41,679 bases of DNA from the IMG/VR virus record IMGVR_UViG_3300025168_000187, positions 1 to 41,679 of that record; one strand, 5' to 3'. Under the pieces are notes generated by a model that had not been told where the DNA came from, did not search any database, and saw only the letters and a program-made list of their open reading frames with translations. Numbering within the stretch: position 1 is the first letter of the stretch; the number at the start of each line of letters is the position of its first letter. The translations under genes were made by a program, and so were the position numbers. Positions 1 to 6,194 of the stretch are shown piece by piece. The DNA comes from a virus.

Positions 1-113
1 GGGCGCAGGAGGTCAAGCAGATCGTTGACGAAACCTTGACACGCAAGGTGGATGGTCTCGACGTTACCTTCACTGCGGAAGCAGAGATTGGAATGACTTG
101 GAAAGATGTCTAG
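1..113 (+). CDS. 3' end of an unidentified gene (5' truncated)
   Basis: An open frame enters from the left edge (first full codon at base 3) and ends with TAG at 111-113, giving the last 36 residues of a protein that ends ...GMTWKDV. It has no internal start that would make it a separate gene. The stop lies 9 bases before the next ATG, and the next gene's ribosome binding site (GGGAGG) overlaps this stop, so the two belong to one rightward operon. The fragment is charged and not recognisable. Only the reading frame and its position are evidence. Confidence 0.6.
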   Translation, partial: AQEVKQIVDETLTRKVDGLDVTFTAEAEIGMTWKDV

Positions 114-122
114 GGAGGACAC

Positions 123-674
123 ATGAGTAGCAAATACAAGGGTCACACGCAGAAACTCAAGGCTTGGACGCCGACTAGGCGAGAGCTTATAGAAGAACTA
201 GGCACCGCGTCGGACAGGGAGCTTGGGCTGAAGTATTCGTTGAGTGCTGGGCGCGTCACAGGGCTTCGGCGTGAGAATGGTATAGCGTCCTACACAGAGA
301 ACAAGAAGCGGACACCTATGAGTGATTTGCAGGAGAAGGTGCAGAGCCTTGAGGATGAGGTGCTTCGACTGCGGGCCTATGTCGAGAACGAGAGGGAGCG
401 TTCCCGCAGTGAGGCTGGTCGGATTGTGGCGGCTAGTTCCCGTTGGATTGACATGGCTCCGAAGTTGCTGGCTATGAAGGAAGACTTCGAGACACTTATT
501 CTTACCGAAGTCAACAAAAAAACAAGTACGCTTTCCGACACGGTTGACAGAGAAGTAGCCAGAGAGGTCTATAGAGTGCGTTTGGAATACGAAGAGACTA
601 ACAGGGCCAAGGGGCAGAAGCTGTTCGAGCTACCCGGCTACATGTACCAAGAGTTTAAGTGGGAGGGCAAATGA
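123..674 (+). CDS. HTH plus coiled-coil protein of unknown function
   Basis: This is a 183-residue protein with GGGAGG at 113-118 upstream of ATG 123. Residues ~15-55 (ELIEELGTASDRELGLKYSL... then GRVTGLRRENGI) have the spacing of a small helix-turn-helix of the type 'LGT.sDreLa.k...s...v..lRR..GI'. Residues ~65-110 are a charged heptad-like stretch that should form a coiled coil, and the C-terminal third is charged and helical. The stop overlaps the ATG of the SMC-like ATPase in ATGA, so the two proteins are probably made together and may be partners. DNA binding is inferred from the HTH pattern only. No family was recognised. Confidence 0.8.
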   Translation: MSSKYKGHTQKLKAWTPTRRELIEELGTASDRELGLKYSLSAGRVTGLRRENGIASYTENKKRTPMSDLQEKVQSLEDEVLRLRAYVENERERSRSEAGRIVAASSRWIDMAPKLLAMKEDFETLILTEVNKKTSTLSDTVDREVAREVYRVRLEYEETNRAKGQKLFELPGYMYQEFKWEGK

Positions 675-1654
675 TTGAAGCAATCTATTCAAACGTGAAG
701 GGCAACATTGACCTGCAGTTTGCGTCACCGTACAACCTCATCTACGGGCGCAATGGGTCAGGCAAAAGCTCCATCATCCACTCGATTGAGCTTGGAGCAT
801 TCGACACTGCCTTCGATGCGGCGGGCAAGGATGTCCGAAGCAAGGCCGACCTTCGGTTCTTGGCTCCGATAGGAACCGAGTTGTTCTGCCATTTGACTGT
901 GGACGGCGAGGAGGTTGACTGGGGTGACCGCAGCGACCGCTTTGATAACGTGGTGTCGATGGCGATGGACGCGCTCACTGGTGGGCACAACCGTTTGGTT
1001 GAGTTCTTGCTTGAGCACATGGACGACGACCACCCTGTCACGATCGACACTCCCGGCTGGAAAGCGCAGGTCAAGCATCACGGGTCGTACCGAAAGGCTC
1101 TACTGACCATGATGAAGTCAACCAAGAGTTCTATACAGGAAAGCCGCAAGCGTATGCGGGAGCTTGATGTGGTCAAAGACTTTCTGAAGTATAATAACCT
1201 CAGCCAATGGCAGGCGGAGGGCGAGCACACAAGAGCCGGACTTAGAAACATGGAAGCCTTTGAACTCAAGAAGGCTATTGATATCGAAGTTATCGACTTT
1301 TTAAAGCGAGCGTTCGACTCTCTGGAGGACGAGATCAACCGATACCTGCCCGAGCAGATTGGCAGGGCAGAGTTCTCCGAGACGCGCGGGCGTATCCGTC
1401 TTGGCATCGGTGAGGGCGTTGTCGTGCCGTCAGGGGTAGAGACGGTGGCGCTCGCTGTCGCGCTCGCAGGCGCTCTTCTAGGAGGCCCTAGAGCCCTGTT
1501 TATTCTACCGGACAGGGCGTATGACCCGATCACTTTAGGCAGGGTTATGCGCTGCCTGCGGAATGTGCCCTGCGCGGGTGTGTTCGTTCAGACTACCGTG
1601 TTACCCGAAGACTACGATTTTATGTCCCTTGGGTGGGACTTAGTGAGGGCGTGA
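671..1654 (+). CDS. SMC/RecF/SbcC-like ATPase with degenerate Walker B
   Basis: The 327-residue protein begins with the RecF/SMC-type layout: a short beta strand, then the Walker A motif GRNGSGKSS (about residues 27-35). A charged helical middle (~140-230) is far too short for long SMC arms. The C-terminal lobe has a signature-like VPSGVETVALAVALA in place of LSGGE..., followed by ALFILPDRAYDP where the Walker B strand and its DE pair should be, and then VFVQTTVLP in the place of the switch-histidine strand. The aspartate-glutamate pair is not present in standard form, so hydrolysis may be weak or use other residues. I chose ATG 671 over the upstream GTG at 659 because of the ATGA overlap with the preceding stop and GGGAGG at 661-666. 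Fold confidence is good, but the biological role is unknown. Confidence 0.8.
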   Translation: MIEAIYSNVKGNIDLQFASPYNLIYGRNGSGKSSIIHSIELGAFDTAFDAAGKDVRSKADLRFLAPIGTELFCHLTVDGEEVDWGDRSDRFDNVVSMAMDALTGGHNRLVEFLLEHMDDDHPVTIDTPGWKAQVKHHGSYRKALLTMMKSTKSSIQESRKRMRELDVVKDFLKYNNLSQWQAEGEHTRAGLRNMEAFELKKAIDIEVIDFLKRAFDSLEDEINRYLPEQIGRAEFSETRGRIRLGIGEGVVVPSGVETVALAVALAGALLGGPRALFILPDRAYDPITLGRVMRCLRNVPCAGVFVQTTVLPEDYDFMSLGWDLVRA

Positions 1655-2226
1655 TGGACCAGTGTCTTGTTGGCTTGTATCCTTCGGAGGTGGGCAACCC
1701 TCGTCTCCGCAACCGCATCTTGGCGTGCTTGCCTGTCTGGAACGGCTATGCCTACGGGCACAAGGTTGATTACCCACCCGGTATTCCCGGTGTTCCGAGC
1801 ACGTTAGTTGGTACAGGCACCCGAGAGGTTGACTGTTCGTCCTTTACTTACGGGCTGCTCGCCCAAGTATATCCGAAGGCAGACTGGACTTTTGCCCGCT
1901 ACAAGCAGTGGCAGATGTGGAGCCGTGAAAACTTGTACGGCCCGCTGCAGGCGGCTCAGGAGATGGGACTGACTACCAAGGGAACCGGCAACGGCTGGTA
2001 TCTGTACCAGAAGTGGGATCTCCCGTGGGAGAAGGGGCACTCGTTCTTAGCCCTGAAGCGTGGTGATAACCTTCTCGTTCTTGAGGCCACGCTTCGCCGG
2101 GGTGTTGACGGCGTGGTCTGGAGAGACGTCGGCCCGATTGACGGTGACCTCCCGTCCACTTGGTCAGGCACCGAGTCCGACATTCTTGACGGAGCGGAGT
2201 TTGATTGTATCCGACTGCGTGGCTAG
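1654..2226 (+). CDS. NlpC/P60- or CHAP-like cysteine hydrolase, possible endolysin
   Basis: This is a 190-residue protein. Near residue 60 is EVDCSSFTYGLL, the pattern around the catalytic cysteine of NlpC/P60 and CHAP enzymes (D-C-S-x-F). KGHSFLALK at ~135 fits the catalytic histidine strand, followed by LLVLEAT. These enzymes cut peptide or amide bonds in peptidoglycan, so a lysis role is possible. However, the gene follows a HTH protein and an SMC-like ATPase rather than a holin. The start is ATG 1654 or GTG 1651, both overlapping the previous TGA. There is no signal peptide or wall-binding repeat. Its TAG shares the bases CTAG with the stop of the convergent gene. Confidence 0.65.
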   Translation: MDQCLVGLYPSEVGNPRLRNRILACLPVWNGYAYGHKVDYPPGIPGVPSTLVGTGTREVDCSSFTYGLLAQVYPKADWTFARYKQWQMWSRENLYGPLQAAQEMGLTTKGTGNGWYLYQKWDLPWEKGHSFLALKRGDNLLVLEATLRRGVDGVVWRDVGPIDGDLPSTWSGTESDILDGAEFDCIRLRG

Positions 2227-2621
2227 CTCTTGGTGTAGATCATCGCGAACGAGCAGGCGTTACTTGGGGCCGAGGGGCTTCCAGCTTCTGCCTGCGTTGT
2301 GGTCGCAATGTACGAAAAGCCTGTGGCGTGCGCGATGGCCGAAGGCACCGAGAAGTATTCTTTAGTGGACGCTGCGGCGGCAATAACAAGAGAGGGTTCG
2401 TCGGTTGCCGCGCTTCCGCCCATTGTCGGGTTGACGTTCTCGTAGATCTTCAAGTAAGTAACAGAGCTATTCGAGGTGTTATCAAACTCGATGTGGTAAA
2501 TGTTCGTCGTAGCCCCGGCCCCTCCGACCGTCGCGTTCGCCACTACTGTATTGGTCACGGCGGTGTCAGATAGAACAGATCCGCCGAGTGTAGCCTCGAG
2601 TGATGTAATTGCAGCAGCCAT
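2223..2621 (-). CDS. Small virion-like protein, paralogue of the next gene upstream
   Basis: A 132-residue protein rich in Ala, Thr and Ser with alternating beta-type segments. It has the stretch IYHIEFDNTSNSSVTYLKIY, which aligns with LYSIFVNNTSGSPATGYLKLY in the product at 2630-3004. Both continue with a short loop and then a strand pair ending in a hydrophobic C-terminus. A small jelly-roll or decoration/fibre-type virion protein is inferred from composition, from the tandem pairing and from its place at the end of the structural operon. GAGG lies 7 bases before the ATG. It is the last leftward gene, and no terminator hairpin is visible after it. Confidence 0.75.
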   Translation of the reverse strand: MAAAITSLEATLGGSVLSDTAVTNTVVANATVGGAGATTNIYHIEFDNTSNSSVTYLKIYENVNPTMGGSAATDEPSLVIAAAASTKEYFSVPSAIAHATGFSYIATTTQAEAGSPSAPSNACSFAMIYTKS

Positions 2622-2629
2622 TTAGCGCC

Positions 2630-3004
2630 TCACTTAAATGTCAAGATCAGGTTCCCGACCGCATTAATCGCGGACCCTGCGTTGGTTCCCGGAGAATCGC
2701 TGATTGTGTATCCGAGCCCGGAAGAAAACGTCAGTCCTTCTGGGAAGTTGAAGTTTTCGATTACGTTTGCGGAGACCTTAAAGATAAACGATGGAACCGT
2801 AGTTCCTTCGGTCACGGGCAAGTTGGTGTCGTACAGCTTCAGGTAGCCGGTGGCGGGACTTCCTGAAGTGTTGTTCACAAAGATAGAGTACAGCTTTCCC
2901 GAAGTTCCGAAAACATTGCTTCTAGGCGTAGCCCCAGTGAGGCCCGTGTCTCGGAAGTACCGAAAGTCTACCGCTGTAAACTGATTATTCTGTGAAAGAG
3001 CCAT
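2630..3004 (-). CDS. Small virion-like protein, paralogue of the downstream gene
   Basis: A 124-residue protein with beta-rich, glycine- and serine-containing sequence, no cysteine cluster and no signal peptide. Its middle (LYSIFVNNTSGSPATGYLKLYDTNLP) matches the neighbour at 2223-2621, so the two arose by tandem duplication and diverged. The function is not recognised; a capsid or tail decoration role is inferred from context. The start codon follows the previous gene's stop by a few bases, with a GGGG stretch acting as a weak ribosome binding site. Confidence 0.75.
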   Translation of the reverse strand: MALSQNNQFTAVDFRYFRDTGLTGATPRSNVFGTSGKLYSIFVNNTSGSPATGYLKLYDTNLPVTEGTTVPSFIFKVSANVIENFNFPEGLTFSSGLGYTISDSPGTNAGSAINAVGNLILTFK

Positions 3005-3007
3005 TGA

Positions 3008-3184
3008 TTACCCCATGACTTCGTCGAGGTACGCGGTGACCTCCGACAGCAAGAGTGCGATGATTTCGTCACGCTCGTCTGGTGTGATCTTCTGATCGTC
3101 CGACAGAGCAAGCGTGATCTTCCGACCAACGCGAAGGATGCGGGCAACGAGCTTAAAGATGTTGAACTTCTTTTTACCTGCCAT
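3008..3184 (-). CDS. 58-residue helical protein
   Basis: I place the start at ATG 3184 (MAGKKKFN...), not at the longer upstream frame. CGGAGA lies about 8 bases ahead of it, and the longer version would run entirely inside the metallophosphoesterase gene. The product has a basic N-terminus, an amphipathic helix (IFKLVARILRVGRKI) and an acidic helix around ITPDERDEIIALLL, a pattern common in small phage proteins of unknown role. It overlaps the metallophosphoesterase stop by 11 bases. No function can be assigned. Confidence 0.7.
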   Translation of the reverse strand: MAGKKKFNIFKLVARILRVGRKITLALSDDQKITPDERDEIIALLLSEVTAYLDEVMG

Positions 3185-4337
3185 TTTTATCTCCGATAAA
3201 CTGTTTCCATCCGGTTTCAAAAGCGATGCGCTCGTAGGGGTCATGCCCCTCAAAGACGCGACCGTTCCAAACGATCCGGCCATTAGTGATTGGAAGTACC
3301 TGCATATGAACGTCATTGGTGTTCTCGTCAAGTATAGCGACTCCAACGCCTTGTTGCCAGTCGGGGGTGAGAGAAACTCCCGGAGTTGGACCGGGGATGC
3401 GCACAAGGCATCCGGGACTACACGCAGTAATCTGCCGAGGCCCATCGGGTCCGTGGAAGGTCTTCTGCACAAACTCAACCTTGTGGATGTGCCCGTAAAC
3501 CTCGGACCAGCGCGCTGTCTTGGCGATTGCTGTGGCCGTAGCGCCGCTGCCTGCCCTCACTTTTGTGCCGTGCGTCACACGAACCGGAGAGTTGGACTCG
3601 GGCCACAGCCACCAGTCAGCACCATACGGGCCAACGTAGTCGATGTCCAACTTGTCCAAGTGAAGCAGCCTGTTGAGACTGAGGACAGGGTCCGTCTCCA
3701 GTGCGGGCGCTATGCCTGTTGCTTCAGGCAAGAGTTCAACCGCTGCCTTGGCGATGCGCTCCTCATGATTGCCAGCCAAGTACAGGATTTTGGACGAGGG
3801 GGACGCCTTGCGCAAGTCCGCCAACCACCAGTGCAACTCGTCAATCGCGGGCTGAGTCGTCTGCCTGTACTCTGGCTTACGCGGAAAGCGGGTGGACCAT
3901 GGAGCGAGGTCTAACATATCCCCTAAGAGTACCAACACCTCTGGCTGCATGGCGCGGGCCATCGAGACCACAGCATCCATTGCGGTGCGGTCGTGCATCG
4001 GGTCGAGGTATGTGTAGCGGTCACGCCACGCAAAGCCCAACTGCAAATCAGGTACGAAGAGACAAGTCTTGAGCCCGTCTTGTCGAGGCGGACGCTCGAC
4101 CCGAGGCAGGCACTTTGGGGGGTATGCGGGTTGGCGGTCAGGCTCAACCTTGCGCTCAAGGTACGCCTTGACTTGGTACAGCGTTATCGTATCCTCGCCG
4201 CCTTTGACGCTCTGTTCCCATGAGTTGCACTTCCAACTCGACACGCGCCACATCTTTCGGTCTACGTTGGCGTGCTTAAGCAGTTGAGCTAACGTCTTGA
4301 CCCTATGGCCTTGCGCGCTGACGGTTATCTCTTGCAT
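3174..4337 (-). CDS. Calcineurin-like metallophosphoesterase
   Basis: A 387-residue protein whose metal-binding motifs appear in the family order: PDLQLG (~residue 97, motif I with Gln in place of the usual His), LLGDMLD (~139, motif II), AGNHEE (~188, motif III), VTHGTK (~256) and YGHIHK (~280). The N-terminal ~85 residues are a separate basic region with a possible HTH-like segment (LAQLLKHANVDRK). The family hydrolyses phosphomono- or diesters, and the substrate here is unknown. The position among virion-type genes is odd for a nuclease or phosphatase of replication, and suggests either a late role or a virion-borne enzyme. I prefer ATG 4337 to TTG 4340. Confidence 0.85.
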   Translation of the reverse strand: MQEITVSAQGHRVKTLAQLLKHANVDRKMWRVSSWKCNSWEQSVKGGEDTITLYQVKAYLERKVEPDRQPAYPPKCLPRVERPPRQDGLKTCLFVPDLQLGFAWRDRYTYLDPMHDRTAMDAVVSMARAMQPEVLVLLGDMLDLAPWSTRFPRKPEYRQTTQPAIDELHWWLADLRKASPSSKILYLAGNHEERIAKAAVELLPEATGIAPALETDPVLSLNRLLHLDKLDIDYVGPYGADWWLWPESNSPVRVTHGTKVRAGSGATATAIAKTARWSEVYGHIHKVEFVQKTFHGPDGPRQITACSPGCLVRIPGPTPGVSLTPDWQQGVGVAILDENTNDVHMQVLPITNGRIVWNGRVFEGHDPYERIAFETGWKQFIGDKNGR

Positions 4338-4340
4338 CAA

Positions 4341-4811
4341 TCAGATAGGCTCGGAAGTTACATCAAGAGGTGTTCCGCCAAAAGTGACCACCTCATTTAA
4401 CTCTACAGGCGTCATATTTTTCGCCTTCTTCTGAAACAGTTTTTTAACTGTCTGAGCAAGAATGTTCTCGCCCTCTTCATTCTCAAGGTTCTTTGCAATC
4501 GAGCTTAGATTATCAGCCGCTCCCGCCGCTGTCGGTACACAACTGTTTGAGGCGGCGTCGTAGGTAAAGCCCGCTGGACACTGCGGAGGCGCAGCACCGC
4601 CACCATAGCGAGATAGCTCTTGGTTTCTCTGCGTGGCGTGGGCACTGAGACCTCCACCAGCGCCACCAAAAATAGCGCCAATCAGAGCGCCGATTGGAAC
4701 AGTAATAGCTGCTGCGGGTCCACCCATTGCGCCAATCTGGGCACCAGCCAACGCGCCGCTGGCAGCGCCGGTCGCCGTTCCTCCCGCTATACCTGCTGCA
4801 TCTTCATCCAT
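4341..4811 (-). CDS. Glycine-zipper membrane-active protein
   Basis: A 156-residue protein. The N-terminal ~60 residues are an almost uninterrupted Gly/Ala zipper (ATGAASGALAGAQIGAMGG, then IGALIGAIFGGAGGG), typical of proteins that insert in membranes as packed helices. A short segment with two cysteines follows (CPAGFTYDAASNSC), and the C-terminal half is charged and helical. AGGGGG sits 5 bases before the ATG. It could be a holin-like protein or an ejected virion protein that crosses the host envelope; the sequence does not decide. It lies in the late operon next to the metallophosphoesterase. Confidence 0.75.
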   Translation of the reverse strand: MDEDAAGIAGGTATGAASGALAGAQIGAMGGPAAAITVPIGALIGAIFGGAGGGLSAHATQRNQELSRYGGGAAPPQCPAGFTYDAASNSCVPTAAGAADNLSSIAKNLENEEGENILAQTVKKLFQKKAKNMTPVELNEVVTFGGTPLDVTSEPI

Positions 4812-4820
4812 GCAACCCCC

Positions 4821-5366
4821 CTAGAAGCAGGGCTCGATCTCAAGCCTTAGTTTGGCCACAGACAGCCCGTTGAGGGCGGCTTTGGCGACAATGCCCGCGT
4901 ACACCACCCCGTCACTGGCGTCAGGCCCCAAGACCGCCCCTGAAACATCGTATGCAACAGCGGAAGGGCGGATCTGGGTCGCGCCCTGCGGCCCCAAAAG
5001 CTCAATGTGCGCCGCAAATAGCGCGGTTCCGCCTGTGCTATCGGTGTCAAGAGCGCCTTCAGGAGCGTCGGCCAGCCTAAAGCTAGTCACATAAAACGCG
5101 CTGTTTAACTCGATGGAGGTCAATGCGGTGTCGCCACCAGAGTTAGATGTGGCAGATCCCGCGCTACTCAGTAAGAACATGTGAACATCTTGAGCACTAA
5201 TAGCCGCCCCGTCCTGCGTAAGCAGAGAGACGCGCCGCAGAATCCCACGGTTCGGAAGGCCGGTACACTCAATAGTGCAAGACTTGCTCTCCGCGTCCGG
5301 AAGATTGGCAACGGTAAAAGAAAACTCGTAGATGTTCCGTGAAGGCCGGACTCTGGCAATGCCCAT
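4821..5366 (-). CDS. Putative virion structural protein (beta-rich)
   Basis: A 181-residue protein with alternating hydrophobic strands and no enzyme motif. It opens MGIARVRPSRNIYEFSFTV and has Ser/Gly/Asp-rich loops (SSAGSATSNSGGD) like small phage fibre or decoration proteins. The ribosome binding site is AGGGGGCC, ahead of ATG 5366. It is placed between decoration-like and glycine-zipper proteins in the late operon. No family was recognised, and the structural role is inferred from context. Confidence 0.7.
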   Translation of the reverse strand: MGIARVRPSRNIYEFSFTVANLPDAESKSCTIECTGLPNRGILRRVSLLTQDGAAISAQDVHMFLLSSAGSATSNSGGDTALTSIELNSAFYVTSFRLADAPEGALDTDSTGGTALFAAHIELLGPQGATQIRPSAVAYDVSGAVLGPDASDGVVYAGIVAKAALNGLSVAKLRLEIEPCF

Positions 5367-5379
5367 CTAGGCCCCCTTT

Positions 5380-5841
5380 TTACGGCACTAAGGCGAGGTT
5401 CTGAATGCCTTCACCACTAAAATGAACTTTACCTGCAGTAGCATCTCCGACTACGACAACGGTTCCGATTTCCCGGATAACATCGCCAGACGTAGCGGGC
5501 ACTGTCAGGGTCATCTCGCCCGCAGCGGTATCGGAAACGTACACAGGGGCACCAACGGCGCTCGCAGCAGTATTAAAGGTCACGACTTGCCACGGCAGCG
5601 CAACGCCGTACCCACCGGCTGGGATTTCGTGCTTGGCAATCAAGAGTCGGCCTCGTGTAGTCGCCAAGGCAGTCGCAACTGTCTTTCCTACTTTCAGAAA
5701 GGGGCCTTCAGCGCCAACGCCGCAGAGCAGGGTTCCTGCCGGAAGCGCATTAACTGTATCGTTGTTGAGGACTTTGACGCCCTCCGCATAGTTGAAGTCG
5801 CGGCCTGCTTTGATGAGGCGCTGCTTAAGATTGCCAGCCAT
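5380..5841 (-). CDS. Capsid decoration / head-fibre type protein
   Basis: A 153-residue protein. The C-terminal half has the pattern GAPVYVSDTAAGEMTLTVP followed by ATSGDVIREIGTVVVV and a short strand. This is the layout seen in small phage head-decoration and DUF2190-like proteins ('pVYls..aG..t...p..aGdvv..vG.v'). Such proteins form trimers on the capsid surface. AGGYGVALP inside it also resembles AAGSYGFVLSKG in the protein encoded at 19086-19586, which hints at a related fold. Assignment is by pattern only. Confidence 0.65.
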   Translation of the reverse strand: MAGNLKQRLIKAGRDFNYAEGVKVLNNDTVNALPAGTLLCGVGAEGPFLKVGKTVATALATTRGRLLIAKHEIPAGGYGVALPWQVVTFNTAASAVGAPVYVSDTAAGEMTLTVPATSGDVIREIGTVVVVGDATAGKVHFSGEGIQNLALVP

Positions 5842-5891
5842 TTAATGTCTCCTATAGACTATCCAAAGCGGATGTTACTTGTATAAAGTAG

Positions 5892-6194
5892 TTAGGGCAC
5901 TGTGTCAAGAGTTTGTGAAGCTAAAGCAGGGTTGACAGCAGTGCTTGCCAGCATCATGGTGTCATGGCCTAACAGTCCGCCGATAAGGATGAGCCCGAGT
6001 ACAATGGTCTGCGGGTTCTTCATGGCGGTGCCCCAGTTAATCTGGTCACGCTTGGCCATCTCAGTAATCTGGGCCTCAATCCTGTCTAATGTGCGAACGG
6101 AGTGCTTCTGCTCGTTCTGAACAATGGCCAGCGTCTCCCGAATCCCCCCGACTTGGTCTTCAAGAATCGTCACGCGCTGGTCTAGATTAGACAT
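5892..6194 (-). CDS. Coiled-coil protein with one membrane segment (XhlA/holin-like)
   Basis: A 100-residue protein. Residues 1-55 are a heptad-patterned coiled coil (VTILEDQVGGIRETLAIV... IEAQITEMAKRD), followed by a single hydrophobic span (TIVLGLILIGGLLG, ~65-78) and a short polar tail. This is the architecture of XhlA-type hemolysin/holin accessory proteins and of some spanin-like phage proteins. The start overlaps the stop of the 2192-residue gene in TAATG, so it is probably translated by coupling. A lysis role is plausible but not proven; an ejection or membrane-anchoring role alongside the giant protein is the alternative. Confidence 0.7.
   Translation of the reverse strand: MSNLDQRVTILEDQVGGIRETLAIVQNEQKHSVRTLDRIEAQITEMAKRDQINWGTAMKNPQTIVLGLILIGGLLGHDTMMLASTAVNPALASQTLDTVP

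Noticed and set aside
659-670. Upstream GTG start for the SMC-like ATPase
   Set aside because: It would place the GGGAGG site inside the gene; ATG 671 has that site at the right distance and an ATGA overlap.
3114-3914. 266-residue frame on the plus strand
   Set aside because: It is antisense to the metallophosphoesterase and the 58-residue gene, both of which have motifs or start signals; shadow frame.
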